NCBI RefSeq assembly: GCF_001522545.3 | Contig: NC_031769.1 | Coordinates: 12,817,090-12,881,089, forward strand | From: Parus major | Taxonomy: Eukaryota > Chordata > Aves > Passeriformes > Paridae | Direction of reading: 5' to 3' | DNA: 64,000 bases | Shown here: positions 28,938-40,950 of the stretch, piece by piece | How the letters are laid out: each line of letters starts with the position of its first letter | Position numbering within the stretch: position 1 is the stretch's first letter | The notes under the pieces: model-generated | What the model saw: only the letters and a program-made list of their open reading frames with translations | Databases searched by the model: none | What the model was told of the DNA's origin: nothing | Made by a program: the position numbers and the translations under genes

Positions 28938-30039
28938 ACAAACCAAGAAGGCTCTTCATTTGCATGAGGAAAGAAATGCAAAAACACATGGTTAGAGAAG
29001 ATTTACATACAGCTGGACACACTGAATAATGGGCAGAGTATCAATTACAGAGATGGTAATTACCAGAAAACTTCTTTCGTGAAATGCAGATCTTAAGACT
29101 CCTACCAACTAATTCTCTTTTCAGCTTTTTATTCAGAAGAAAGTAGTGTATATATGCATTCCACTCTTTAAAAAGAAAAAACCTACACAGCTTCACAGCC
29201 TGTTTTAAGAATTACAACTCATGCATGATGGTTTATTTGTAATCCCAAACTGTAATCCAAGACATATATTCATCATAAAACACACATCTCTAAAAGATAT
29301 GACGAAAATTATAGAGATTGAAATGCACTTGGAAGTCCAAAGACACAGTGCAGAAATACAGAAATCTTACCAATTTGTGGATAACCATCACACAGATCCA
29401 TGAGAACAAGGACAATTTGCTTGCATGTAAAACATGTGGAAGAGGGATGAAAGTAGGAATGTGCAGCAAATGTTGAAATGAAAACACGATGTAAGATAAT
29501 ACAGAGCTTTGAAAATAATGTTGACAGTTATGGTGCCACCCTGGAATCTTCACTGACCCTGCTCTAGAACAAACTGTAATTGTACACTCCTCATCACTCA
29601 AAAAGAGCTATGAAACAGAAGGGGTCAAGTAAGAAGAGATGAGACAGGATGTCTGTGTGTTGTGGGCAGAAGAAGGCTGGGCTGAGCACAGGCAGCAGGC
29701 AACTAAGGCAGATTATGACAAAGTGATACAGAACAAAGGGGAAGAGGGGAAAGGAGATAAAAAATCAGACAGTCTTGGTAAAGCAACAAGGATAGAGGAA
29801 TCATAAAAATGGAGAATCAAAATTGAAGAATGGTCAGAAAAGAAATATATTTATCTTTCAGCTCAAAGCTGCTTTTACCACTGTACTAGCAACACGCCAA
29901 AAACAATAAACTAAATTCTTACTTTGAAAATATTATTCCAATATGTTTGTTAAACCTAAGACCTTAAGAACAAAGTTTTCATTCAAGACCACACACACAC
30001 AAAAATAAAATAATAGGGGGCAGAATCTGCTACCTAACT

Positions 30040-30320
30040 GTAGCCTGCTCTTCTGCCAAAGCCTGGAGGCCTAGCCTTGGCTTCCAGAGCTTCCTGAAGC
30101 CCCCAGATATCCCAAGGACAAACACCACGCTGGGTTTGCATCAGCTATCCATGATCCCAGCAGCAGAGCGGGCGCTGAGCTGACCTCGGGCAGCAGGGGC
30201 AGGAGGACACTCGGACACAGGGACCCTTCCTCGGTGCAGGGATCACCCAGTGCCAGCACCTTCCCTGCAGCACAAACAGCCGGCAGCAGTCACAGTGCCA
30301 GCGCCCCTCCTCACCTCAAT
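30040..30320. other. Unexplained GC-rich patch in CCNY intron 1
   Basis: About 280 bp of GC-rich sequence with a few CpGs (gcagagcgggcgctgagctg near 30165) between AT-rich flanks. No recognised coding or repeat signature. Confidence 0.45.
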
Positions 30321-31094
30321 AACCACCCTCAGAGGCAGTATGCACACACTTGCTTTTCCCCTACACTAACAAATACTTTGGTATATCCATGGGAGCCCAT
30401 TTTGAGATAAACACAAAATCAGAGACAAAAGAACTACGGAAGCGCTTCCTTAAATTCTCCTCTCTTTTCTACACACAATCATACATAATTTCACTGCTGT
30501 TGAACTGCAAATTTATATTTAAAAACTACAACATGCAGTAAGGAGAAAAACAAAAGCAACAAAAAACCCCACAACCAGATATGTGAAAATATGAGAGCAC
30601 TTGTACAATATAAGTTCAAGTACTCATGTAGTAATATAAAACCTCATTATTTGGATTGCATGAACTGTAACTCAAATACTTGCTACGAAAATAATTCTTT
30701 ACCATAATATTTTTTAAAGAAATGTAACTTAATGTCAAGAGCTTACTTTTCATAAAACATTAATTTCCAGTCCAATTTAACTTGGCACCGTCCCCTTCAC
30801 TTAAATATCCATTTTTGCCCAGGGGAAACCAGTTTCTAGACTTAAAATTTGCAGCACAGCTTATATATGGAATTTTAAATTATTTTCTTGTTTCCTTTAG
30901 CTTTCAAATGGAGTACTGGTTTCTTATTCTCCATGAAGCAACCAGTTAAATCTCTCTTACTTCTTACTCTTTTTATCACAGATTTGATCTCCAGGACCAT
31001 CTGTTACAGGAATCCTTCTTGTACCTAATCCCATGAAAAAGTACAGAAAACCCCCCAGAAAATAATAATTCCAATTTGTCTGACACAGAGAGAA

Positions 31095-31140
31095 TAGTAT
31101 ATATATTGAGAATATATATATATATTGAGTAATATGTATA
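31095..31140. repeat. AT-rich repeat with tatattgag units
   Basis: tatatattgag occurs twice with an intervening (TA)n stretch and is followed by another tat-rich piece. Low complexity, intronic. Confidence 0.8.
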
Positions 31141-33942
31141 TTGACAAAGCAGCATTCTAGACACTTATCCCAAGTGAATCATCATAGAAGAAAGGACATT
31201 TAGCTGCTTGAAAGCTTAAAACACAATTGCACTTCCAAACTCTTCACACACTTTCAGCCTCCACTGACTGACTGAATAAATGCATATGGATTCCTGCCAG
31301 CTAGGAATTGTCACAACAACCAGCTCCAAGAGGGAAGTGCCACTGAGAGCTGTGCATTCCCAGGGAGCATCAGGTGGGACTGACAGCTCAGAGCAGAGGC
31401 ACATGCAAAAGATCTTGTTGTTCACTTGTGAAACTGGATTTTACCTTGATGTTTATTTTACCATCTGAACTTTGAAATCTCCTGCATATGATTTTAACAA
31501 GAAGTATCATAATACTAACCAGAAAAAAGCTCATGTATCTTAATTTCAGAATCTCTTCTCAGGAACTGTTCACTCCAAATGCAAATAAATCAATCATTGA
31601 TTACTATTTAAAAATGGAAACACTGGGATTTCAAACCACATGTATGAACAACTGTGTCAAGTGGTTAATTACAATCTTTATTTTAAAAGTGACAGTGAAT
31701 AGTGCAGAGAATTTCACATTCAAGATCATCCTCAACAGATTTTACTGAGTTTGGAGATCCAATATATTTAAGATTCTGACTATAGCAGCAGTTGAAACTT
31801 TGCCAGCAACTAGAAATAAAATTCTTTCCAATAAAATCTGAAACTGTTTTTTCCCTAATTACAAACAAAGCAGAATAATGCTATAAATTGTTAGGCAAAA
31901 TATTCTGCCACTGGACTTAGGAATTTTAATTATGTTGATTTCAGTTGTATGTTTCATAAACTTAATTAATAAAAACAAAGCGATTCCTTCAAAGTTCTCC
32001 AAAACAAAGAGAAAAACAAAACAAACATGAATAAAAAGAGATTTTAAAGATCTCAGTTCCGAATAGCTGTGGTTCTATCCCCCAAACACACAGACTGTGT
32101 TCTGTATAAGGAGACTGCAGTTCTATAATAAGCAAACCAACCGCCTGGAAATCAAAATTTCTTTTAGGATTATCTGCATGTTCTCAATTGTAACTACTTC
32201 TTTTTCCAACCTGTACTTCACACTGGTTATTCTAACAGCATTCTTTGAAGAGGAGGAAGTAGGGGAAGACCCACACCAAATTCGTGTGAGACTACAGTTT
32301 ACTGAATGAAAACTGCATATATAACATGGAGACAACTTTTTTCAAGCTAGAAAGACAGATGAGATCTGTAACTCCTAGTATGAGCCTAGGAATGAAGAGA
32401 TCTAATTCATTTCAAATGTTGAAAGACCTTCTTCAAGGTCTTCAGATCATTTGCATCACTTTACAGCACAACACAGCTCACCAAGTACTTCAGAGATGTA
32501 ATTACTGCTTGAAAACCCCACTGACCACAGCCTGAAAGTTTTCAAGCTTTTTAGTAAAAGCAGGGAAGCATGGCCTGCTGTGCTCAGGATCAGCTACAAT
32601 TCCCAAACTTTGGATCTTCTAGTCTAATGCAATGTTCTTCCATAAGAAGGTCAGGAAGGAGGATAAAGAAACCACCATATACTTAACTGTAAAATGGAAC
32701 TATTGATAAATAGCACAGAAGCATAACTACTGCCAGTTATTTCACATACACAGCCTCATCTACTGGCAATTCCTAAATAATCCCCTGCATAGACAGCTTG
32801 CATAGAAGTGAAAAAGTGTAGGATAGTAATGCAAAACATCTTTGCTGACCAAGCATGGTTTCTTTCCCATGCAGTACTACTTTCAATATCTGAAATGAAT
32901 GTATTTTTTCAGGAACAAAGATGGTAATAAGTTTCTTTTTCAGTTGGAAGCGTCCCTTGAGATGTCATAAAACAAATAACAACACGGCAACAAGAAGCTT
33001 CCCAGAATACTGATGTGTGGGGATAAAATGCAAAACAGAAACAATTTTAAGCATGCCAGTAGCTCTAAATTCTGGATCCAATTCTGAATCTAGAAAAGAA
33101 TCCCTGTAACATCAAGTCTTGCTTCTTCATTTAGTAGCACTGCACCTTTATCACATCACTTTGTGTAGCCAGACTTTACAAAGCCCTGGAGTACTCTCTG
33201 TCTTCTGTAACTTTTGTCTCCTTACAATCCAACTTTCAGATGCAGGAATAACTCATCAATTCTCACTCTTAATGAAATACCAACACAGCAAAGAAAATAA
33301 TATTTTAAAATTTCAACACACTCTCATATTGGTTTCAATACTGTTGAAAGTAAATACTTTCACTTCCCATCTGATATCTTCTGGATACCAGCCACAGCTG
33401 TATAAGAATCATTTTACAGGGGGAAAAAAAAAAAGTAAGCAAGCAAAATGTCTGAGATACAATTTTTTCAGCTAAGGCTGGGTGGAGTTTTATTTAAGAA
33501 ACAATTACGAGTCAGTAGTTGAAGGCTGACTCTTCCTATTGCAGTGAAAATGATAGCACAGTGCAGACTCTCACACTAAGAATCACGGTAGAAAAGAGCA
33601 TAGGAAATATTACACAAGGTGGATGAAAATTCGCTTTTAATCTTGGGATTAGCTCTATTCCATAACCTCATCTGAGCATTCAATTATTGCAGTTTTTCCT
33701 ACAATGTTTTCACACTAACAAAGACAGTAATAAAATCCCACTCACAGCACAAAAAATATGTATTTTATTGATACATTTTGTTCAAACTACCATAAACTAC
33801 AGGAGGAGGGCACAAGCTTTGCAGTGCAAACCACCTATTGATGGCATAGCAAAGGTATTTCAGCAACATGGTTACAGCATTAACTTGACTTAAAAGAAAC
33901 AGTATTCATTTCCAAAGAAATAAAGAGAGAACTGAATAAATA

Positions 33943-34001
33943 GGAGTTGGACTTCAGTGATCCTTGTGGGTCCCTTCCAACTCAGAGTATTATATGATTC
34001 T
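33943..34001 (+). mobile_element. CR1 LINE 3' tail fragment
   Basis: The stretch ggagttggacttcagtga... then gggtcccttccaactc and ending tatatgattct matches the conserved 3' end of avian CR1 elements. Only about 60 bp are recognisable, typical of severely 5'-truncated copies. It lies in CCNY intron 1, antisense to the gene. Confidence 0.8.
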
Positions 34002-37000
34002 AACACCAGTTTCATGGAAATTATGAATCTTGACAATCTGAGAATCTTGTCTTAACTGAATGATCTAAAAAAACCATTCCAATCTGCAGGCCCAAAATGT
34101 TATAGGCATGATGAGAAAGGGAAACAAACAAATTAAAACCAGGATTTAGTGAAAATTCTCCAATCAGTTTTCATTAGTAATTTTCCAATAATGCCAATCT
34201 CTTTAGCCAGCTTCTATATTAGTTAAGGATTAGAAGTAGGAGCTTTAGCCTGAAGACTAAGTTCTTTCTCTAGCCAGTTCAGGCTAATGAACACTCCAAA
34301 TTTAAAACCAGTCCTCCCAGAAGAGCCACAAGAGCTGGTGATGCTCCTACTGCACCAGCTGAGGGGATGGGTTACAGTGGCATATGGGGCATACAAATCA
34401 GCAACAAAAGCTAGTTTATTTTAGGTTGAGCTCTCTGAACTTGGGTCAACTTCTGCAAAAAGTTTCAGCTCAGGAAATGAACATCCCAACAATCCATTTC
34501 AGCAGTTCTGGAATATTTGCTTTTAAATTTGGTTTGTGAGGAGATAAAACTCCTTACAAACTGCTGGCTCTTCTTACAGAAGATAACAGAGGAAATAGTA
34601 ACTACTCCAGTGAAGGCACCATCTCTGCATACTGCTTGGAATAGTCCATCTAGTCCATCCATAGTTCTAGACTTACAAGATTTATTAATGCTTACTAGGT
34701 CTTCACATACATTTCATAGAGGTATGGCACATATATTAAATATTCTGCAGAATGAGGTGAAAAAAATTACTCCATATGTCAGAATGCACATAGAAAATTA
34801 CTAAATTTTAAAAATTCTATTTATCCAACTTACAAGGAATGGAAAAGAAGCAAAAGTAATGTTGATTCATTTCTACATGAAAAGCTTTATATATATAAAG
34901 TGTATTTCATGTTCTTACAAAGATGTTAAAGAAGGAAAGATGGCAGGACAAGGACAAGGACAGCCATCAGGTAGTGCTAGACACTGCTTGCTCATTCCCC
35001 TTCCAGCCCCAGGATACACAGCACAGAGCAGCTAGAAAAAGGCATTCACAATGTCAGTAAGCTGTTGGATGGTGTCCCACCACGACTGGTTTTGTATCAT
35101 GACCTGAGAAAGGCCTGAAGATGCACTAAACATACCCTGGAAGTCTGAAAAACCTTCAGCAAGCACATAAAATTAGGTAAACCAGCTATGACCACGCAGT
35201 GAAGAGGTTTTCATTCCTTTTAAATACATTATTCTTATTACAAATCCAAGGAAAATAAATCCAAATATAAATCAAAAAATACCCAAAACAACTCAAAATA
35301 CAGTGGTCCTTCCATTTTCTGAGACCTCTAACTTTAAGTTTTGTCCTTCTGTTTCAAGTATTTACCCAGACAAGATTGTGTAACTAACTTTCAAAGAAAA
35401 TATTAATCACATGGTGGTGCACTAATAAAATTTCTTAGAGGCAAGTTCAAATATGACTAGTCTTACTATGTGTGCCTCTGAAAGCTTCTGCAGTTAAATA
35501 TGAAAATACCAACTTCATACAGTGTGTAAATTTATTGTTTTGGTATGAACAATGTAAAAATGAGATTTTAGGAAGGCCTTGTACAACACAATAGTGTCTC
35601 TTAGGAGAAGCAGGGCACAGACAGAATAACCAGCCTCGGCTGATAACAGAAGGGAAAAGAAATCTGTGCAGGAGGTATCATTAGCAAGGGGCAATATAGG
35701 CCTAGGTTCACCAATGTAGGCCACAGCAGACTACATTTTTCATTTTTTGATGCATCAGAATACAGGGGTACCTTGATACATGACCCTTGACAAATGCTTA
35801 GGTAAATAATGCCAAATACCTAAACAGTAGTACTGAAAACGATCACATAGATCACCTCTGTGCTGGAGTTCTGGCTAAGGGAACAAGAACAGCTTTTGAA
35901 AGAGAATTTTCTGTAAACCAAATAAACTTTGTTTTTAAAGAAGGACTATCCTTTTACAATCCCTTTTTTTAGCAGGAATGTCTGTGTGCAGTACACTAGA
36001 TGTTTAATTTGCTTCTGAAATGCTTATGTCTTGACTTTGTGAAGTAGGTCAGTTCCTTCACAATGTGCAACCCATCATGCCCTAGCTCTTGCAAACACTG
36101 GCATTTCCTTTCAGCAAAATTCCATTAGGTATATGGGGCAGACATTTTAAAACTTCCTTCTTTTTTGCTAAAATCTTGTAATTCTTACAAAACCCAGCAG
36201 ACAACAAATATACAAATACTAACTAATCCCATGTCAGAGACACTTTTTATGAGGGATCCAAGAAGATGGAGGAAAAAAAAAATACATAAATGAACAAATA
36301 AATGGCTTTTTAAAAAGCAGTCCATTCTTAGGAGCCTGTGCATTATGTAGCAAAAAAATTAACATGATTGACCCATCATGAAAAGGGCTGAAAAGGTTTT
36401 TCAGTGATGCACAGTTGCACAGGACATTATCTGAGCTATCAATGCATGACCTAGTGACATTAGCAGAAGATTACAAAGTGGGGAAAAAAATAAGTCTGAT
36501 TTTTGTGGGGTGAAGGGGAAAAAAGGGGAGAGGCTGATGGTTAAGAACCGCCTTGTCTTGAAATAGCCTAGGAGCTCTCCATCTATTCTCTGTTTCAAGT
36601 ACAGCCTTTTGGCCAATTTCTTTGTACGGTATCAGCTTTGCTTCACATCACCATATTTGTGGTGAGACATTCCCTTTCACCGCCTCACTACAGCTCCATA
36701 CTTGAAAAGCTGACTGTAGAAATCATGCTTCAAACAGAGGAACCACACCTGAGCACCTTGCCTTTTCCCAAGTTAAGCCACCAGTGGCTGTGGTTGTGAC
36801 TTGCTGATGTAAAGAGTGACAGAGTCCAGGCCATGGCCAGCCCAGCCAGTGAGGACTTACACAGTGCCAACACCAAGGTGCTTACACGGCTTGCACAGGC
36901 AAAAGTTTGCATCCAAAGAGATGCAGAATCTGGCACATAGAGGACTCAACTATTTCTATTTTTGGCTACCATTGACTGCTGCAAAGGAAGGTCTTGATGG

Positions 37001-38145
37001 CAGATAGATATAGGAATCTACAAGTTTTGAATTCACTGCCACAATTTTCATAAATTTCTAAATATCAAGCTCTGAAAACTGTGGAAGCTCACCCTAAGCA
37101 ATAAATTATCAAAACCAGAAGGTTTTATATGTTACAGTTACCCTCTTACTCTTCCTCAAAAGACAAAAATATTAAATATCTGTTAGGTGTTCTTTGTTAT
37201 CATGGGCCTGTACAAACTAACAATAAAATAACCAAAAAAAAGAATTCAGAAACAAACATAAACAAAGCATTCTGGTGACTGCACGATATTCAGAGAAGCA
37301 ATTTTGCATGTGTGGATTTTTGTAGAAGTCCACTACCTTCTTAGAAATTTTAGGGGAATAAAAAAGAGGAAGAGAAGTAAATTCAACTTTCCCCTTCTCT
37401 TTCAGATACCAATTTATAAACAGTTGTAAAATATTACAGAAATTGAGATTTTCCTGGCAAAGTACCAGTGATGTAGAGGCATTTTGTTATAAAATCAATT
37501 CCTACTGGAAAATAATTTCTCCACCTGTTATCTGAAAAACTACTAGTTGATTGGACATGGAACCTGAATTAGAGAATCCAAAAGCATGATTTTGAAGGCA
37601 GATTTGGCAAGAATTTTCTTATGAAGTACATAAGACAGGCAAAAGTCAAATAGTTCCACTAGTACTAAAATTTACAGTTAAATCACTCTTTGAGATTTGA
37701 CATCCTTCCCTATTTTTCTCCCTCTCATACTACCAGACACAGGACCTGCAACAGTGAAAACCATGCATCTCTTAAAAGCTTAAAATATTTAAAAATATCC
37801 CACAGCTGATTTAAAGGTTCTAAAAGTTCTTGATTTATTCAAGCAGTTTTACCCACTTCAAAAAAGAAAATGTTTCCTGAATTTCCATCAATACGAGCAT
37901 GAAAACAACTTCCACACAAAACACAGTAACTAAGACACTGCATGACATGATTTTTACAGTTCCTGAAAGTACCAGTGACAAAGTAAACGCCTGTTAGAGA
38001 CACGAACTTGCACTTTGAGACCAGTCACTGACACATATACCCCAGCAGGATGGAAAGGTTCTCTCTTGAAGAACAGTGAGAAATAAATTTGAAGTGTCAA
38101 AAAAGTTTCCTTTCACTGCATTAGTCTTTGTCATAATTTATTTAA

Positions 38146-38147
38146 TT

Positions 38148-38178
<31 letters not shown>
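38146..38178. repeat. A-rich low-complexity tract
   Basis: Three long A runs separated by single G bases. It could be the tail of an old retrocopy, but no recognisable element or target duplication was seen beside it. Confidence 0.85.
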
Positions 38179-39767
38179 CACATTTGGAAACACTACCAGT
38201 TTGAGAGACCTTATGACTTGCAGGAACACTAAGGAATAAACATCCAGCATTCTCTCTTCACAACACAGATAACCAGACTATTGTTCTTTCGTTCTAAAAT
38301 GGTAAAACTCAGAGTTCTCTACGGTGAAGGGTTTTTTGCACCCCAATGTCTCATCCATAAACATCTTCATGCCATATAACTTCAAAGAATCCAACAACAG
38401 AAACATAATAGCTAGTCTAATACAAAATAAAATTTCAGAAATAATCATGCTATCACATTTAATACTCAGTCATCATCTTTAACCAAGAGACCGTCAGTGA
38501 GCATGACTCCAGGGTAACAGACCTGCAACAAAGCACACTTCAGAAAGTTATTTTACCCAAGTCTGTCCAGTTGTTTTGAATGTACGGACATCTATCACCC
38601 ATCAGTCTCCCCAGTGAAAACTTGTCAGACTCTATCCATAAAAAGGGTCAAGAGTAAAGCATAAAAAGGAAACCCATAGCTGTTTTCAAATTTGAGGACA
38701 ACTTGCCCATTTGAAACTGTGGCATTGCACTGACAATGGCCCCAGATGAAAACCAATAGAAGGTAAAAATAAATAATGCATGACGTATTTTCTGTGTTCT
38801 AACAACAGGTTACAACTCTACACTTGACACATGCCACGGTTAAAAGGAGAACAGAGACAGAATACACATGTACCTTGACCCAACAAATTAAACAACCAAC
38901 CAATAAAGATCTTCTGGGGTTTTTTTGCAAATAACTACTAAGATGCAAGAACTTATCTGCATTGTATGCACATTTTAACAAGTACACATGCACTTACTAC
39001 TTCCATCAAAGCCTTTCTTCCCATCCATAGGAAAAAAAAAAAAAAAAAGCATACTGAGAACAAGGCACAAAACCCACACATCTCTGACCAAAAACTTTAC
39101 TGCAGCCTATGTTGTTATAGATGGAGAAATCCGTACCATCATTGAGAGCTGCATCCTGCTAAACTGTACACCACTGATGCTGGGAGAATTAATCATTCAC
39201 AGATCAACAATTGGTTCTTTCATCTCTCTGGCTTTCTCAAATCAGACCATTATGTATTTTTTTCCACCTACTGATCCTGTTACACTCAAATTTTCAGCTG
39301 CATGTAGCAAAGATATCTGAAAAACATTCCTATTTCTAGAATGCACCTCACTAAAGGAAATCATTGAGGGTACTTATATGCTTCCATGGGCTTCATAACT
39401 TTACCAGTGTCAAGAAGTGACTGAACATTGAATTCTGCACTAAAATCACAATCTAATAAACAGTGAAAAAAACATGCAAGGCAAACTGAAGGGCACCAAA
39501 GTCCTTCTTTTTGGCTTTCTACCAAACCAGTTCATGTGAACAAACCCATGAGATAGCTGACCTTTTAGCAAGTAAAGTTTTAGGACTAAATACTTCAGCT
39601 AATCAAAAACTAAATTACATGTGTAGATTAACTCAACCCACGTCTTTAAAATAAAGCTGTGTTCTGTTAAAATAAAGCGTGAATGGCATCACATTCAGTC
39701 ACGACTAAACCAACAGGAACATGGCTTTTTTAATATCACTGCAGAGACAGAGAGGGCAAGGCAGTAC

Positions 39768-39795
39768 TCATGATGAGCACTGTGCCTCATCATGA
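39768..39795. repeat. Perfect 10-bp inverted repeat with 8-nt loop
   Basis: TCATGATGAG at 39768-39777 is matched exactly by its reverse complement at 39786-39795, with loop cactgtgc between. The stem is too short for a microRNA precursor. It lies about 110 bp outside the CpG island, in intron 1. Confidence 0.8.
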
Positions 39796-39905
39796 CAGTA
39801 ACGGAAGAAAAAGTCTCTGGAAGAGAAGGTTGTCATGGGAAACATTTCTCCCACTTTTATCGCTAGCAGGGTTTGTCCTTTAAACGCTCACCCCTGCAGA
39901 GGCCT

Positions 39906-39935
39906 GGCAGGTGACATCCCGGCAGGTGACGTGAG
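39906..39935. promoter_or_regulatory. 15-bp direct repeat with E-boxes and a CRE-like TGACGTGA
   Basis: Two copies of ggcaggtgac start 15 bp apart (39906 and 39921). Each holds the E-box CAGGTG; the second continues into TGACGTGA (39927-39934), one base from a CRE. Located at the intronic edge of the CpG island. Function is inferred from motif only. Confidence 0.35.
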
Positions 39936-40322
39936 CTCGGCACAGCGAGCCCTGCCAAGGGCGAGGGACGCTCCCCTGGGCCACGGCTGAGCCCCGGGCG
40001 TCCGTGCCCGGGACTGCCCGTAATGTCATCTCATAACACTCTGAAACGCGAAGGGTCTCGGCATCTCAGACCCGGGGGCCGGAAAACTGCACCCTGCCAG
40101 AGAATGCGGCGCGGCGCCAGGATGCTCCCAGCCCCCGCTAGAAGGGTCCCGCACAGCTCTCCCCAGGGACAGGAGCAGCTCTGGAGGCGGAATGTACCGC
40201 GGCATCCCCGAGAGCCCCGCGGGGGCGGGCACGGGCACGGGGACCAGCACTGTCCACAGCGGTCCGGAGGGACACGGTGCCGGGGCAGCGGGACCGGCCG
40301 GCCCGGCCCCACCCGCGGGGGA

Positions 40323-40449
40323 GAGCCGTGCCCGCCGGGGCAGAGCCGTGCCCGCCGGGGCAGAGCCGTGCCCGCCGGGGCAGAGCCGTGCCCGCCGGGG
40401 CAGAGCCGTGCCCGCCGGGGCAGAGCCGGGGCAGAGCCGTGCCCGCCGC
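40323..40449. repeat. 20-bp GC-rich minisatellite in CCNY intron 1
   Basis: The unit gagccgtgcccgccggggca occurs five times in a row without change (40323-40422). An 11-bp partial unit (40423-40433) and a nearly complete unit (40434-40449) follow. It sits 60 bp inside the intron from the exon 1 donor, within the CpG island. The period is not a multiple of three and the position is intronic, so the translated frames across it are artefacts. Perfect units suggest recent expansion and likely length polymorphism. Confidence 0.95.
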
Positions 40450-40503
40450 AGGGAGCGGAGGGGAGGGGAAAGGATGCGGGAGCTCCCCGGGGCGGCCGCC
40501 CGC

Positions 40504-40509
40504 GCTCAC
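40504..40509 (-). other. CCNY: Splice donor of CCNY exon 1
   Basis: On the minus strand the exon ends GAC-G and is followed by GTGAGC, a near-perfect U1 match. Cutting here leaves one base of an Asp codon, which fits the human protein (ENID followed by a second Asp, then LNM). Reading past this point gives a low-complexity Gly/Ala/Pro/Arg frame that does not resemble cyclin Y. Confidence 0.93.
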
Positions 40510-40663
40510 CGTCGATGTTCTCCCGGTCGCTGATGTGCTGCAGGTTGCAGCCCGTGTCCTCCCGGCTCAGCTCGGCCTCGGGGCGGTAGGACTCCAGCCG
40601 AGAGTGGGCATTCCGGCGCAGCTTGGGGCTGGAGGAGACGCAGCAGGACGTGGTGTTCCCCAT
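40510..40663 (-). CDS. CCNY: Cyclin Y, first coding exon (partial gene)
   Basis: Reading leftward from the ATG at 40663, the frame gives [20 protein letters not shown] and continues through SRLESYRP and [11 protein letters not shown], which I recognise as the cyclin Y N-terminus. The paralogue CCNYL1 differs strongly here. The exon holds 51 codons plus one base of the next, then GT at 40509-40508, so the intron is phase 1. The start has A at -3 and G at +4. Compared with the human protein as I remember it, differences lie around residues 29-31 (EAE here). Gly2 is the N-myristoylation site known for cyclin Y, which carries it to the plasma membrane, where it recruits CDK14 or CDK16 and promotes LRP6 phosphorylation in Wnt signalling. 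Cys7 and Cys8 could be palmitoylated, which is inference. The cyclin box lies in later exons, which are outside the window or not seen. The family is usually about 341 residues, so about 15 percent of the protein is encoded here. Confidence 0.96.
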
Positions 40664-40718
40664 CTTCTCTGCCCGGCCCCGGCCCGGCCCGGCTCGGGAG
40701 GAGGCGAGGGGCGGCCGG

Positions 40719-40841
40719 TCAGCGGAGGCGGCGGGAAGCCATGGGCGGCAGCGGCGACGAGAGGGAGCGGCGGCGGGGGAGGAGGCGGTGGCTGCGGCGC
40801 CCTGCGGCTGCACTCGCCGGCGGATCCCCCCGGCGGCTCAT
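40719..40841 (-). other. Upstream ORF with two nested in-frame ATGs (40 and 7 codons)
   Basis: The minus strand has an ATG at 40841 opening a 40-codon frame that ends at TGA (40721-40719). A second ATG at 40742 is in the same frame and alone would give MASRRLR. The stop lies 55 nt before the CCNY ATG. The 40742 ATG has C at -3 and G at +4, a moderate context, whereas the CCNY ATG is strong. If transcription starts upstream of 40841, ribosomes must leak past both or reinitiate. This frame differs from that of CCNY. The peptide is Arg/Pro-rich and I do not recognise it, so any role would be regulatory. Confidence 0.6.
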
Positions 40842-40889
40842 CCGCGGATGCGGCCCCGCAGCGCGGCCCGCCGGCGTGGGCTGCGGCAG

Positions 40890-40946
40890 CTAAGCCGCCC
40901 TCCTCCGCGGGCGGGCAGCGCGGGGCCCGCCGGGGCACAGCCCCAT
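40890..40946 (-). other. Second, more distal upstream ORF (18 codons)
   Basis: A minus-strand ATG at 40946 opens an 18-codon Gly/Ala/Arg/Pro-rich frame (starting MGLCPGG) closed by TAG at 40892-40890. It matters only if the CCNY transcript begins upstream of 40946. No homology recognised. Confidence 0.4.
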
Positions 40947-40950
40947 CCTC

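Larger units (their letters stand above)
28570..28980. other. GC-richer patch with palindromes in CCNY intron 1
   Basis: GC rises over about 28.6-28.85 kb. The right part (28890-28980) holds a CpG-bearing inverted repeat, a CCAAT and an octamer-like ATTTGCAT (28957-28965 area). ORFs of 79-136 codons on both strands look like chance. A regulatory element or an old mobile element are both possible. Confidence 0.45.
1..40509 (-). other. CCNY: CCNY intron 1 (5' part; continues beyond the left edge)
   Basis: The gene is transcribed right to left, so everything left of the donor is intron 1 unless an exon was missed. Looking by eye for the minus-strand coding of the next segment (DLNMEFNPSDHP), I did not find it. 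A long first intron is expected, as human CCNY also has a very long one. The intron is AT-rich with scattered short chance ORFs. It holds one solo LTR, one short CR1 tail, simple repeats and three GC-rich patches, listed separately. Between those features, notably 1-3.3, 3.4-11.9, 14.1-18.3, 18.4-26.0, 31.2-38.1 and 38.2-39.7 kb, I see only unannotatable AT-rich sequence. Confidence 0.85.

Noticed and set aside
39766..39797. Hairpin considered as a microRNA precursor
   Set aside because: The stem is only 10 bp; a precursor would need more than about 20 paired bases.
40031..40813. A 260-codon minus-strand frame that would extend cyclin Y at both ends
   Set aside because: Its first codon (40813) is GTG, not ATG, and no in-frame ATG lies between it and 40663. 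Downstream it reads through the splice donor into the minisatellite. Only 40510-40663 matches cyclin Y.
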